A DNA stretch of 64,000 nucleotides from assembly GCF_016863015.1 (NCBI RefSeq), contig NZ_BOOB01000034.1, positions 1 to 64,000 of the forward strand, read 5' to 3'. Made by a program: the position numbers and the translations under genes. Source of the stretch: Microbispora amethystogenes (lineage in GTDB: Bacteria; Actinomycetota; Actinomycetes; Streptosporangiales; Streptosporangiaceae). The notes under the pieces are model-generated. The model ran no database searches. It saw only the letters and a list, made by a program, of their open reading frames with translations, and was not told where the DNA came from. Each line of letters begins with the position of its first letter. Positions within the stretch are counted from its first letter, which is position 1. Shown here piece by piece: positions 1-8,951 of the stretch.

Positions 1-606
1 GGCCGAGACGGTCACCGAAGCGGAACTCACGTAGTTGCCGTCGGCGTCCTTGTCGCCCGACACCGACGCCGAGACCTGCGGCGGCGTCGTGTCGGTGGGA
101 CCGGCGCTGGTGACCACGAGCTCGCCGACCATGCCCGCGTGACCGGGGATCATGCAGTAGTAGCGGTACGTTCCGGGGGTGAGGTTCACCTGGACCTCGT
201 GCCTGCCCCCGCTCGTGTCGAAGGGGCTGGCCATGATGTTGACGTTGACGTCGTGGTTGTAGCCGGGGCTGGAGACGTCGAACGTCAGCGTGTGCGACAT
301 CCCGAAGGTGTTGCCGGTCGACTCGTTGGTCTCGAAGACGATCGTCACCGGGCCGGCCGTCGCCGTGGCCGGCGCGGACTTGTACTCGGTGTAGCTGTTG
401 TCGGCGGTCCAGACGAGCGTCTGCTCCGCCGCCTGGCCGGCCTGCTGACTCTGGCTCTGGCTCTGTGCCGCGGCCCCGGCTCCCGACAGCCACACCGTCG
501 GCAGTGCCACCGCCAACATCACCAGGACGATGCGTCCGAGCGTGGCAGGGGTTCTGAGCGCCCTCCGCAAACCACTGAGGAGGCCCGAAGAAGATCTGAT
601 GCGCAT
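1..606 (-). CDS. Secreted cupredoxin-domain protein, N-terminal part (runs off the left edge)
   Basis: The ATG is at 604-606 with GAGAGG just upstream, and the frame stays open to base 1, so only the first 202 residues are seen. An Arg-rich start is followed by a hydrophobic segment (about residues 20-45) read as a signal peptide, a short SQSQSQS stretch and then a cupredoxin fold. Type-1 copper ligands can be placed: His in GMSHTL, then Cys, His and Met in YYCMIPGHAGM. Past the copper site a Pro/Thr linker (DTTPP) leads into a segment with GDKDADGNYV, which looks like the start of an OmpL47/Ig-like module common in large actinobacterial secreted enzymes. The protein probably acts outside the cell. 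What lies further C-terminal cannot be seen. The two copper laccases transcribed away from it suggest a shared copper or oxidative theme (inference). Confidence 0.85.
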   Translation of the reverse strand, partial: MRIRSSSGLLSGLRRALRTPATLGRIVLVMLAVALPTVWLSGAGAAAQSQSQSQQAGQAAEQTLVWTADNSYTEYKSAPATATAGPVTIVFETNESTGNTFGMSHTLTFDVSSPGYNHDVNVNIMASPFDTSGGRHEVQVNLTPGTYRYYCMIPGHAGMVGELVVTSAGPTDTTPPQVSASVSGDKDADGNYVSSASVTVSA

Positions 607-1186
607 ACCGTTGTACCTCTCAGGCCGGCGCGGCCATGACGGGCGGCGTCGCCGCTCCCACGGTCAGGGCGACGTTTGACATTATGATCACGGCGCGGCG
701 CCAGGCGGGTGATCGGGGTGTGCGAAGAGGTCTCTTCGGCCCATCGTCCACTCCTTTGGTTGGGGGGTGCGACAGCAACCTTCGGAAGAACTGTCTGATC
801 AGCCGCGGTGCTCACCGGCTCGCCGATGCCGGTGCCGTGACGTCCTCCATCCCTGCAGAGACCGGTGGCCGAATCCTCAGGCGCTACGGCGGAAAACGTA
901 ACAGTCTGGCAGCACTTAGTCCACATTGATGACAAAGTTCACTAGTTCGTTACCATTCTTATCGAAGAATCGGCGAAAGACCTGCTAGGCACCCCTTGAA
1001 CTGCCCCTTTACCTGCGCGAATATCTCCGGACCGGGATGCCCTGCGCCCCGTAGGCCGGCCTCCGAGCCCCACCCCCAGCCCTCACGTCATATGCGCCGG
1101 CTCGCCGCCGGCACCCCCGACCCCCTCAGCTCGGACCACCCCCCGGCTCGCCGCACCCGGGCGAGCGCCGTCACCGATTGGGAACC
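607..1186. other. Intergenic region between divergent cupredoxin gene and laccase genes
   Basis: About 580 bases without a convincing gene; short open frames here lack family resemblance and ribosome binding sites. The stretch around 895-985 is clearly richer in A/T than its surroundings and is the most likely place for the divergent promoters, although no clean -35/-10 pair stands out. The last 60 bases (1127-1186) are repeated almost exactly before the second laccase (2485-2544). Confidence 0.5.
1127..1186 (+). repeat. Upstream segment duplicated in front of the second laccase
   Basis: These 60 bases match 2485-2544 with only a few differences, and both end at the laccase start codon. The tandem gene duplication therefore carried the leader and probably part of the promoter along with it. 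Confidence 0.8.
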
Positions 1187-2434
1187 ATGACCGAGAAAAG
1201 CACCGATGCGACGCGACGCCTGTTCTCCCGCCGCGCCTTCACCACCACCGCGGCGACAGCCGCCGCGGTCGCGCCGTTCGCCGTGGCGAGTCAGGTCACC
1301 GCCGCGGCCGCGGACAAGACAGCGGACAAGGCCGCGGACAAGACGGCGGGTACGCCGGGCGACGTCCGTCGCATCACCCTGTACGCGGACAAACTGCCGG
1401 ACGGTCAGCTGGGCTACGGCCTGGAGCCCGGCAAGCCCACGATCCCCGGCCCCCTCATCGAGATGATCGAGGGCGAGACCCTTGAGATCGAGTTCGTCAA
1501 CAACACGGACGTGACCGCCAGCCTGCACGTCCACGGTGTGGACTACGAGTGGGACAGCGACGGCACGCGGATGAACAACAGCGTGGTGCAGCCGGGAGGC
1601 CGGTACGTCTACACCTGGCGCACCCACGCCCAGATCGACCGCCCGGACGGCACCTTCGCACCCGGCAGCGCGGGCTACTGGCACTACCACGACCACGTCG
1701 TGGGGACCGACCACGGCACCGGCGGCATCCTGCGCGGACTCTACGGACCCCTGGTGGTGCGCCGCACCGGCGACATCCTCCCCGACAAGACCTTCACCGT
1801 CGTCTTCAACGACTTGAAGACCAACAACCTCGCCCAGGCGCCCGACTTCACCGCCGAGCTCGGCGAACGAGTCGAGTTCGTCGTCATCGCCCACGGCAAC
1901 TTCTTCCACACCTTCCATCTCCACGGTCACCGCTGGGCCGACAACCGCACCGGCATGCTGGAAGACCTGGAGGACCAGAGCCGGATCATCGACACCAAGA
2001 CCACCGGGCCCGCCGAGTCGTTCGGCTTCCAGGTGATCGCCGGCGAACGCGTCGGCCCCGGGAAGTGGATGTACCACTGCCACGTACAGAGCTACTCCGA
2101 TGCGGGGATGGCCGGGACGTTCACGGTGACCGGCGCGAGCGAGAAGGTGCCGCTGACCGTCACCGCCGCGTCCCGCTGCGTGGGCACGTCGGTGTACGTC
2201 GCGGTCACCGCCGTCAACCACGGCGACGTGCCGGCGACCGTGACGCTGACGACTCCGTACGGCTCGACGACCGTGGCCAATGTGGCTCCGGGCAAGCAGG
2301 CGTACCAGTCCTTCAACACGCGGGCCAAGCAGATCGGCGCGGGCAAGGTCACCGTGACCGGGACCGCGACGATCGGCGGCAAGAAGGTCACCTCGACCTA
2401 CGAGACCGACTACAGCGCGATCAGCTGCGGCTGA
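1187..2434 (+). CDS. Two-domain small laccase (SLAC type) with substituted type-1 copper ligand and C-terminal Ig-like extension
   Basis: Secreted multicopper oxidase, 415 aa. The ATG at 1187 is preferred over the in-frame TTG at 1178 because the neighbouring paralogue starts at the matching ATG. The N-terminus has a twin-arginine motif ([12 protein letters not shown]) and an Ala-rich hydrophobic stretch, so export is probably by Tat. The core follows the Streptomyces SLAC pattern: [16 protein letters not shown] and [10 protein letters not shown] supply the type-2/3 copper ligands. The last motif reads [12 protein letters not shown]: Cys298 and the axial Met are kept, but the type-1 His five residues after the Cys is Tyr303. 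About 95 extra residues after the core (from about 315) form a beta-rich domain with two Cys. It lies 110 bp before its paralogue. Laccase activity with phenols is doubtful because of the ligand change. Confidence 0.9.
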   Translation: MTEKSTDATRRLFSRRAFTTTAATAAAVAPFAVASQVTAAAADKTADKAADKTAGTPGDVRRITLYADKLPDGQLGYGLEPGKPTIPGPLIEMIEGETLEIEFVNNTDVTASLHVHGVDYEWDSDGTRMNNSVVQPGGRYVYTWRTHAQIDRPDGTFAPGSAGYWHYHDHVVGTDHGTGGILRGLYGPLVVRRTGDILPDKTFTVVFNDLKTNNLAQAPDFTAELGERVEFVVIAHGNFFHTFHLHGHRWADNRTGMLEDLEDQSRIIDTKTTGPAESFGFQVIAGERVGPGKWMYHCHVQSYSDAGMAGTFTVTGASEKVPLTVTAASRCVGTSVYVAVTAVNHGDVPATVTLTTPYGSTTVANVAPGKQAYQSFNTRAKQIGAGKVTVTGTATIGGKKVTSTYETDYSAISCG

Positions 2435-2454
2435 CCTGACACCGCCGGCACAGA

Positions 2455-2487
2455 CCATCCTCCAGCCATCCTCCAGCCATCCTCCAG
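2455..2487 (+). repeat. Three exact 11-bp tandem repeats
   Basis: The unit CCATCCTCCAG occurs three times in a row with no mismatch, just after the first laccase and directly before the duplicated leader of the second. It marks the duplication junction, possibly from replication slippage. Confidence 0.9.
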
Positions 2488-2544
2488 CTCGGACCACCCC
2501 CAGCTCGCCGCACCCGGGCGAGTGCTGTCACCGATTGGGAACCC

Positions 2545-3594
2545 ATGACCGAGAAAAACACTGACGTGACGCGGCGCCTGTTCTCCCGGCGCGCCTTCGC
2601 CACCACCGCGGCGACAGCCGCCGCGGTCGCGCCGTTCGCCGTGGCGAGTCAGGTCACCGCCGCACCCGCGTCCACGGCAGCGGGCAGGACCGCGGCCAGG
2701 GCCGGGGTCAAGACCGCGGGCACGCCGGGCGACGTCCGCCGCATCACGCTCTATGCGGAGAAGCTGCCCGACGGCCAGCTGGGCTACGGCCTGGAGGCCG
2801 GCAAGCCCACGATCCCCGGCCCCCTCATCGAGATGATCGAGGGCGAGACCCTCGAAATCGAACTGGTCAACAACACCGACGTGACCGCCAGCCTGCACGT
2901 CCATGGTGTGGACTACGAAACCTCCAGCGACGGCACGCGGATGAACGACAGCGTGGTGCAGCCGGGAGGCCGGTACGTCTACACCTGGCGCACCCACACC
3001 CCGGGCGACCGCCCGGACGGCACCATCGAGCCCGGCAGCGCGGGCTACTGGCACTACCACGACCACGTCGTGGGCACCGACCACGGCACCGGCGGCATCC
3101 TGCGCGGACTCTACGGGCCACTCGTGGTACGCCGCACCGGCGACATCCTCCCCGACAAGACCCTCACCGTGGTCTTCAACGACATGAAGACCAACAACCT
3201 CACCCAGGCGCCCGACTTCACCGCCAAGCTGGGCGAACGAGTCGAGTTCATCGTCATCGCCCACGGGAACCTCTTCCACACCTTCCACATCCACGGACAC
3301 CGCTGGGCCGACAACCGCACCGGCATGCTGCAAGGCCCGAAGGACCACAGCCGGATCATCGACACCAAGACCACCGGACCCGCCGAGTCGTTCGGCTTCC
3401 AGGTGATCGCCGGCGAACGCGTCGGCCCCGGAATGTGGATGTACCACTGCCACGTACAGAGCCATTCCGACATGGGGATGGCCGGGATGTTCACGGTGAC
3501 CGACGCGAACGGGAACGTGCCGGGCCACTCCATGGACGACATGCCGGGCCACTCGATGAGCGGCATGTCAGGCCACTCCATGGACGGCATGTAA
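2545..3594 (+). CDS. Two-domain small laccase (SLAC type) with Met/His-rich tail
   Basis: Secreted multicopper oxidase, 349 aa, expected to oxidise phenolic compounds (including lignin-derived ones) with reduction of O2 to water. The Tat-type N-terminus [12 protein letters not shown] is nearly identical to the upstream paralogue. All four copper-binding motifs are intact: [26 protein letters not shown] and [12 protein letters not shown] (Cys302, type-1 His307, axial Met). Unlike classic SLAC, the protein ends in three 8-residue units of the form PGHSMxxM, a Met/His-rich tail that could bind Cu(I) or help load copper (inference). The gene shares its leader with the first laccase and ends 13 bp before a convergent ROK regulator. 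It is probably the active member of the pair. Confidence 0.95.
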   Translation: MTEKNTDVTRRLFSRRAFATTAATAAAVAPFAVASQVTAAPASTAAGRTAARAGVKTAGTPGDVRRITLYAEKLPDGQLGYGLEAGKPTIPGPLIEMIEGETLEIELVNNTDVTASLHVHGVDYETSSDGTRMNDSVVQPGGRYVYTWRTHTPGDRPDGTIEPGSAGYWHYHDHVVGTDHGTGGILRGLYGPLVVRRTGDILPDKTLTVVFNDMKTNNLTQAPDFTAKLGERVEFIVIAHGNLFHTFHIHGHRWADNRTGMLQGPKDHSRIIDTKTTGPAESFGFQVIAGERVGPGMWMYHCHVQSHSDMGMAGMFTVTDANGNVPGHSMDDMPGHSMSGMSGHSMDGM

Positions 3595-3607
3595 CGGCGA
3601 CGCCGTC

Positions 3608-4786
3608 CTACGCCGTGAATATCTCCTCGCGGGCCTGGTCGAGCGCGGCGAGGACGGCGCCGCGCAGCACCGGGTTGCCGTCCACCTGGCTGGTGATCAC
3701 CTGAGGCGGTATCGGGCAGATGCGCGCCACGGCCTCCTCCACACGGCCGGCCAGGCCCTCCCCGCCGGCCCGGCAGACCTCCCCGGCCAGGACCACGAGG
3801 CCGGGGTCGAGCACCACGCACACCGAGGCCACGCCGAGCGCCAGTCGCGCGGCGACCTCGTCGAGCAGGGGCTCGCCCGCGGCGCCCGCCGCGACCGCGG
3901 CGGTCACGCAGTCGGCCGCGGTGGCTCCGCCGAAGCCGTGCTCGCGGGCGAGTTCGCCGACCGCCTCCGAGCTGACCAGCGACTGCAGGCCGCCCCGCAG
4001 CGACGGCAGCCGCCCGGGGATCGCCCGCACGTCGTCGGCGAGGGGCACCCCGGGCACCGGGAGATATCCGATCTCCCCCGCGCTGCCCGACCTGCCGCGG
4101 TGCAGGCGCCCGCCCAGGACGACGGCCAGGCCGATGCCCCGGCCGACCCAGACGAGCACGAAGTCGTCGGCCTCGCGGGCGGCGCCCCGCGCGCGTTCGG
4201 CGATCGCCGCGAGGTTCACGTCGTTCTCGATCGTGACGTCCCGGCGCAGGTCCCGCGCCAGCGCCTCGTGGATGCCCTCGTGCCACTGCGGGAGGTCGAA
4301 GGAGAAACGCACGTCCCCGGTGCGGGGGTCCACGACGCCGGGCGTGCCGATCACCACTCCGCGCAGCCGCGACAGCGCGACTCTGCCGCCGCGGCAGGCC
4401 TTGACGACGGCGGAGTGCACCAGCGACACCGGGTCGTCCGCGCCGTCGGGGGACGCCGTCACCTCGGCGACGACGTGGCCGTTGATGTCGGCGATCGCCG
4501 CCGACACCCGGTCGGGCCCCACGTCGAGCCCCGCGACGTACGCGCAGGAGGGGATCACGCCGTAGAGCGCCGCGTTGGGGCCGCGGTTGCCCGCCTGCTC
4601 CCCCACGACCTCCACCAGGCCGCGCTCCTCCAGGCGCGCGAGCGTCTGCGAGGCCGTGACCTTGGACAGTCCGGTGAGCTGGCCGATCTGGCCACGCGTC
4701 AGGGGACCCGAGGCGAGCAGCAGTTCCAGGGCGGCCCGGTCGTTGATCTCCCGGAGCAGCCGGGGCACGCCAGGACGTCGCTCCAT
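3608..4786 (-). CDS. ROK-family transcriptional regulator
   Basis: 392 aa; the ATG at 4786 is preceded by GGGAG. The first 70 residues form a winged helix (GPLTRGQIGQLTGLSKVTASQTLARLEERGLV), followed by an ASKHA sugar-kinase-like ROK domain beginning with GLDVGPDRVSAAIADINGHVV. The ENDVNLAA segment typical of ROK proteins is present. The Cys-rich zinc motif of ROK kinases is absent (SGSAGEIGYLP where CxCGxxGCxE would be expected), as in many ROK repressors. ROK regulators usually repress sugar uptake or glycoside-use genes. No sugar operon adjoins it, and an AT-rich dyad at 4922-4939 in the upstream region could be its own operator. It is convergent with the laccases. Confidence 0.92.
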   Translation of the reverse strand: MERRPGVPRLLREINDRAALELLLASGPLTRGQIGQLTGLSKVTASQTLARLEERGLVEVVGEQAGNRGPNAALYGVIPSCAYVAGLDVGPDRVSAAIADINGHVVAEVTASPDGADDPVSLVHSAVVKACRGGRVALSRLRGVVIGTPGVVDPRTGDVRFSFDLPQWHEGIHEALARDLRRDVTIENDVNLAAIAERARGAAREADDFVLVWVGRGIGLAVVLGGRLHRGRSGSAGEIGYLPVPGVPLADDVRAIPGRLPSLRGGLQSLVSSEAVGELAREHGFGGATAADCVTAAVAAGAAGEPLLDEVAARLALGVASVCVVLDPGLVVLAGEVCRAGGEGLAGRVEEAVARICPIPPQVITSQVDGNPVLRGAVLAALDQAREEIFTA

Positions 4787-4921
4787 ACTCCCGCTTCCCC
4801 TCGTCTGAGTCTCCCGCTCACCGTCGGCGCGCACCCGCACGGCCCCTCCGATTCGCCGGGCCCCCGTCGGCATCCCACCACGGGCGCCCGTGAACGACGC
4901 GCGCCCGTGAACGAGCAACAA

Positions 4922-4939
4922 AGTTTTCAGCAAAGCTTA
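4922..4939. promoter_or_regulatory. Candidate ROK operator (AT-rich dyad)
   Basis: AAGTTTT-cagc-AAAGCTT forms an imperfect dyad (one mismatch per 7-base arm) and stands out as AT-rich in a very GC-rich stretch. It lies between the divergent ROK regulator and the 5050 membrane gene. A/T-rich dyads of this kind are known for ROK repressors; the assignment here is inference. Confidence 0.4.
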
Positions 4940-5049
4940 GCGAGCCGGGAGGCGAGGAGAACGCGCCGGTCGCCGCTCCCGGTAACGCTCCCACCAGTCA
5001 TGAGGATGGCTCATATGACCGCGCGAGCCGGACGAGACGAGGGAACGCC

Positions 5050-7041
5050 ATGACCGAGACGGCCCGACAGCCGCAGGCCCCGCCCCGCCGCGGGCTGCCG
5101 GCTCCCCCGTGGCCGCTGGTCATGCTCATGACGGGCGTCGTGCTCCTGTTCGACGTGGTGCGGGTGTTCCTGCCGTCCCTCATCACCCTGTACGGCCGGG
5201 CGGGCGAGACCTCTCCCGAACGCATGGGGCTGTACGCCGCGCTGTGGTTCGTCCTGCCGTTCGCCGCGATCCCCGTGGCGCGGCTCGTGTCGCCCCGGAT
5301 CGTCCTGGTGGCGGGCGCGGCGGCGCTCGCCGCGGCCCGGCTGTGCCTGCAGGGCGCGAACGGGGGCACACCGCAACTTCTGCTCGCCTCCGCCGGGGTC
5401 ACGGCGGGGCTGGTCTTCCTCTACGGCTGCGCGCGCACGACCCGGGGCGCGTGGGTGCCGGCCGGGCTCACCGGCGGCCTGGCGGGCGCGTCGATCCTCC
5501 ATCTGGCCATTGACCGGGTGGACCTCGTCTGGCGGGACGGGCCGCTGCCCTGGCTCGCCGTGGCCGCGCTCTGCGCTCTCTTCCTGTGGGCCGCCTTCCT
5601 GGGGTCCGTACGGCTCTCGCCCGCGTCGCCCGGCCCGGCCCCGGCGGCCCTGTGGTTCGCGTTCGGCCCGATGCTCCTGCTCGCGGGCATGTACGGCGGC
5701 GGCTCCGGCCTCGTGCCGCAGGAGGCCGGGCAGCACAGCGGGGCCTACACCGCAGTGATGGTCGCGTTGCAGGCCGGGGCGTGGTGCGCCGCCGCGGTGT
5801 GCGCCTGGACGGCGCCGTGGAACCGGACGGCATGGAACTGGACGGCGGGGCTCTTCCTGGTCGCCGGGGTGGCGGGGACGGAGGCCGGTCTGACCGGCCT
5901 CACCGCCCTTGTCGCGACCGTCGCCCTCGGCGCCTGCGCCGCCGCCATCGGACAGGACACGGGCGGACAGGACACGGGCGGACAGGACACGGGCCCGCAG
6001 GACACCGGCGGACATGACACGAGCGTGCGCCCGGATGTGGCGGCCCGGCGTGCGGGCGTCGCCGTGCTCGGCGGGATGCTCGTGTTCCTGGTGGCGGTCT
6101 TCCTCTACTACGCCGCCTTCGACGCCGATCTGGGGTTCCCCAACGCGGTGGTCCCGGTCGCGGTGGCCACCCTGATCGCCGTCATCGCCTTCCGGCGCGG
6201 CCGACGGCATCGGTCCGCACCCGTGCGACGGGCGCCGCACCGGTGGGGCTCGATCGCGCTGTCGATCGCGCTGCTGATCGGGCTCATCACCTGGCAGCCC
6301 CTCCCCCCAGAGAGGCCGATCACCGGGAACGAGTTCACCCTCGTGGCGTACAACATCCGGATGGGCTTCGGGCTCGGCGGCCGGCTCGACCTCGACCGGA
6401 TCGCCGCCTGGGCCGCGTCTCGGCGTCCCGACGTGGTGCTGCTCAGCGAGGTCGACCGGGGCTGGCTGCTCAACGGCGGGCACGACGACCTGGCGCGGAT
6501 CGCCCGGGGCCTCGGGATGCGCTGTCACTTCGCCCCCGCCGCCGACCGTCTCTGGGGCGACGCGCTGCTCACCAACCTGCCCGTCACCGAGATCGGCTCC
6601 ACCCGGCTGAACCGGCACGGCTATCCGACCGGCGCCCAGGCCCAGTCGATCGTGCTGCAGGTCGGCGACCACGAGGTGGGGATCGTCAACACCCATCTGC
6701 AGGAGCCGCGGGGCCAGGCGCCCGAGGTCGCGGCGATCGCCCGGCGGCTGGCCGCGGCGGCCCTCCCGCCTGGCGTCGGCGTGGCCGATCCGCGGCCGGT
6801 GATCGTGGCGGGCGACCTCAACACCACGCCGTCCGATCTCCAGATGCGCGCGCTGGAGGCCGCGGGCCTGACCGATCCGCTGCGGGCGCTCGGCGACCCG
6901 CCGACCTCGCCCGCCGACGCTCCCGTGCGGCGGATCGACCACGTGCTCATCTCGAAGGGGCTCACGGTGGTGGCCGCCGACGTCCCCCGGGTGCCGTTCT
7001 CCGACCACCTCCCGGTCGTCGTACGCCTGCGGGTGGGATGA
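5050..7041 (+). CDS. Polytopic membrane protein fused to an endonuclease/exonuclease/phosphatase (EEP) domain
   Basis: 663 aa. Roughly residues 20-425 consist of about ten hydrophobic helices. A 25-residue hydrophilic loop near residue 300 is built from GQDTG repeats. From about residue 430 the C-terminus is an EEP-fold hydrolase: FTLVAYNIRMG, VVLLSEVDRGW (metal-binding Glu), GIVNTHLQE, VIVAGDLNTTPSD (Asp/Asn pair) and FSDHLPVVVRL (catalytic His). The family includes DNases, sphingomyelinases and inositol phosphatases; the substrate here is unknown. The EEP domain probably lies on one face of the membrane, which suggests a lipid-linked or extracellular phosphodiester substrate. It is followed 61 bp later by an Rrf2 regulator. 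Confidence 0.85.
   Translation: MTETARQPQAPPRRGLPAPPWPLVMLMTGVVLLFDVVRVFLPSLITLYGRAGETSPERMGLYAALWFVLPFAAIPVARLVSPRIVLVAGAAALAAARLCLQGANGGTPQLLLASAGVTAGLVFLYGCARTTRGAWVPAGLTGGLAGASILHLAIDRVDLVWRDGPLPWLAVAALCALFLWAAFLGSVRLSPASPGPAPAALWFAFGPMLLLAGMYGGGSGLVPQEAGQHSGAYTAVMVALQAGAWCAAAVCAWTAPWNRTAWNWTAGLFLVAGVAGTEAGLTGLTALVATVALGACAAAIGQDTGGQDTGGQDTGPQDTGGHDTSVRPDVAARRAGVAVLGGMLVFLVAVFLYYAAFDADLGFPNAVVPVAVATLIAVIAFRRGRRHRSAPVRRAPHRWGSIALSIALLIGLITWQPLPPERPITGNEFTLVAYNIRMGFGLGGRLDLDRIAAWAASRRPDVVLLSEVDRGWLLNGGHDDLARIARGLGMRCHFAPAADRLWGDALLTNLPVTEIGSTRLNRHGYPTGAQAQSIVLQVGDHEVGIVNTHLQEPRGQAPEVAAIARRLAAAALPPGVGVADPRPVIVAGDLNTTPSDLQMRALEAAGLTDPLRALGDPPTSPADAPVRRIDHVLISKGLTVVAADVPRVPFSDHLPVVVRLRVG
5950..6024 (+). 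repeat. Five 15-bp tandem repeats inside the EEP-fusion gene
   Basis: The unit GGACAGGACACGGGC appears three times exactly and twice with changes. It encodes the GQDTG repeats of the hydrophilic loop. In-frame units of 15 bp allow length variation without frameshift. Confidence 0.85.
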
Positions 7042-7102
7042 GACCAGGGTGAGAACGGAGGCCGCGTCCTACCGAGGCCAACCAGGCGGGATAATCGGCT
7101 AC

Positions 7103-7567
7103 ATGCGACTTTCTGCCCGTGTCGACTACGCCCTCCGTGCCGCCGCCGAGCTCGCCGCCGCGGGCGAGGGACCCACAACGGTGGGCGAGCTGGCCAAGGG
7201 GCAGGAGATGCCCCCCAAATACCTGGAGAACATCCTGCTCCAGATGCGCCGCGCCGGCCTTGTACGCGGTCAGCGCGGGCCCGAGGGCGGCTACGTGCTG
7301 GCCCGCCCGGCCGCCGCGATCTCCCTCGCCGACGTGATCCGCGCGGTGGACGGCCCCCTGGCCAACGTCAGGGGCGAGCGGCCCGAGCACGTCGGCTACC
7401 AGGGCGCCGCCCAGGCGTTGCAGCAGGTGTGGATCGCGCTGCGGGCGAGCGAGCGGGCCATCCTGGAGGAGGTCAACCTGGAGCAGATCGCCAAGGGCGA
7501 ACTGCCCGCGCGGGTGACCGAACTGGCCGCCGACCCGGCGGCCTGGGACTCGCACACGCCGGTGTGA
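7103..7567 (+). CDS. Rrf2-family transcriptional regulator
   Basis: 154 aa. The start at 7103 gives the canonical Rrf2 N-terminus MRLSARVDYALRAAAELAAA; upstream in-frame codons add no conserved sequence. The winged helix with KYLENILLQMRRAGLVRGQRGPEGGYVLARP is typical. The protein has no cysteine at all, so it cannot hold the Fe-S cluster used by IscR, NsrR or RsrR and is more like CymR-type members. The gene lies between the EEP membrane protein and a Nei-type glycosylase on the same strand. Its target is unknown. Confidence 0.92.
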   Translation: MRLSARVDYALRAAAELAAAGEGPTTVGELAKGQEMPPKYLENILLQMRRAGLVRGQRGPEGGYVLARPAAAISLADVIRAVDGPLANVRGERPEHVGYQGAAQALQQVWIALRASERAILEEVNLEQIAKGELPARVTELAADPAAWDSHTPV

Positions 7568-7611
7568 GCCGCCCGTCACTGGTCGGCCCCTGATCGAGGC
7601 GGGAGGATTGC

Positions 7612-8397
7612 GTGCCGGAGGGTGACTCGGTCTATCGGGCCGCGAAGCGCCTGCGAAAGGCCCTCGACGACCGGACGCTGACCCGCAGCGACTTCCGGGT
7701 GCCCCGCCACGCCACCGCCGATCTGCGCGGCCGGGCCGTGCTCACCACGATCCCGCGCGGCAAGCATCTCCTGACCCGGGTGGAGGGCGGGCTCACCGTC
7801 CACACGCACCTGCGCATGGAGGGCAGCTGGCGGGTCGGCCCGGCGGGCCGGCCGGTGCCCCGGGGCGACGTGGTGCGGCTGGTCCTCGCGAACGCCGAGT
7901 GGCAGGCGGTCGGAACCCGGCTGGGGATGGTCGACCTCGTGCCCACCGGCCGTGAGGACCGCGTCGTCGGGCATCTCGGCCCGGATCTGCTCGGGCCCGA
8001 CTGGGACCCCGCGCAGGCCGTACGCAACCTGCTGCTGGAGCCCGGGCGGACCATCGGCGAGGCGCTGCTCGACCAGCGCGTGCTGGCCGGGATCGGCACG
8101 ATCTGGCGGGCGGAGACGCTGTGGGCCGCGCGCCTGTCGCCGTGGCGTGCCGTGGGGTCGATCCCGCCGGAGGCACTGGAGTCGCTGGTCTCGACCGCGC
8201 ACCGGCTGATCGACGCGAGCAAGGACGCGCCGTTTCCGATGACGAGCGGTGATCCGCGTCCCGGCCGGTCACTTCTCGTGTACGGCAGGGCACGCCGTCC
8301 GTGCCGGCGGTGCGGCAGCCCGATCGGCAGGGCGGAGATGGGTCCGCAGCCGTCCGAACGGCTCATCTACTGGTGTCCCGCCTGCCAGCGCCCATAG
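7612..8397 (+). CDS. nei: Fpg/Nei-family DNA glycosylase (endonuclease VIII-like)
   Basis: 261 aa base-excision repair enzyme expected to remove oxidised bases and nick the strand. The GTG start at 7612 follows GGGAGG by a few bases. It begins MPEGDSVYRAA, giving the catalytic Pro2 and Glu3 after Met removal. The central H2TH region carries the expected LLEPGRTIGEALLDQ and GIGTIWRAE segments. The C-terminus has the four-Cys zinc finger (CRRCGSPIG ... WCPACQ). It most resembles the mycobacterial/actinobacterial Nei2 group. It ends convergently with clgR. Confidence 0.93.
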   Translation: MPEGDSVYRAAKRLRKALDDRTLTRSDFRVPRHATADLRGRAVLTTIPRGKHLLTRVEGGLTVHTHLRMEGSWRVGPAGRPVPRGDVVRLVLANAEWQAVGTRLGMVDLVPTGREDRVVGHLGPDLLGPDWDPAQAVRNLLLEPGRTIGEALLDQRVLAGIGTIWRAETLWAARLSPWRAVGSIPPEALESLVSTAHRLIDASKDAPFPMTSGDPRPGRSLLVYGRARRPCRRCGSPIGRAEMGPQPSERLIYWCPACQRP

Positions 8398-8594
8398 TGG
8401 CGCGAGGGGAACACGAACACGGGGAAAGAAGCACAGGGAACAGTCGTGATACAGCCCGGCACATGCCGGACACTGTGCCGCGGCACCAGGGGTGCCAGGG
8501 CAATACCGACCACACACCCGGGGCTGGGCGTCTGTCGTCGGGCACGGCGACACGACCTTGCCACGGGGCGAGGCCCGGGCGGCGGAAGCGCCGT
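8398..8594. terminator. Convergent intergenic region with hairpins
   Basis: The 197 bases between nei and clgR, whose 3' ends face each other, contain several dyads. The cleanest is the perfect 12-base palindrome GTGCCGCGGCAC at 8475-8486, followed by CCAGGGGTGCC. There is no T-run. The dyads probably end transcription from both sides. Confidence 0.4.
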
Positions 8595-8951
8595 CTACGC
8601 GGCGACCATGTCCTTGACCTCGGGGAAGCCGTCGAACTCGGGGCCGGCGGGCACGGTCTCGGGAATCGGCAGCCGCTCGTGCTCGGGCAGCTCCGCGAGC
8701 ATGGGGGCGGCCTGCAGTTCGGCGAGCGCGAACTGGTCGGACACCTCACGCAGCACCTGGGACAGTGGGACACCCAGTGCGCCGCAGATCGAGGCGAGCA
8801 GCTCGGAGGAGGCTTCCTTCTGGCCGCGTTCGACCTCGGACAGATAGCCGAGTGAGACACGGGCCACGGTGGAGACCTCGCGAAGGGTGTGATTCTGCCG
8901 CACCCGCAGCCGCCGCAGTACGTCACCGAGCAGCTGACGCAGCAGGATCAT
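8595..8951 (-). CDS. clgR: ClgR-type XRE regulator of Clp protease genes
   Basis: 118 aa. The ATG at 8951 is preceded by GGGAGGGAG. The helix-turn-helix spans about residues 20-75 and carries the family signature [30 protein letters not shown] in overlapping pieces. ClgR activates clp, lon and related proteostasis genes in actinobacteria. The protein ends EVKDMVAA; in Streptomyces ClgR/PopR a terminal Ala-Ala makes the regulator a Clp substrate, giving feedback control, and that feature is present here. The gene follows cinA on the same strand, the usual ftsK-rimO-pgsA-cinA-clgR order. A longer in-frame start (MMTARRM) is possible but lacks support. Confidence 0.93.
   Translation of the reverse strand: MILLRQLLGDVLRRLRVRQNHTLREVSTVARVSLGYLSEVERGQKEASSELLASICGALGVPLSQVLREVSDQFALAELQAAPMLAELPEHERLPIPETVPAGPEFDGFPEVKDMVAA

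Noticed and set aside
636-929. Open frame in the region before the laccases
   Set aside because: No ribosome site, no recognisable domain, and it spans the probable promoter region.
1088-3552. Long open frames on the minus strand opposite the laccases
   Set aside because: They mirror the codon structure of the laccase genes, have Val/Gly/Arg-rich compositions and match no family; the plus-strand genes explain the sequence.
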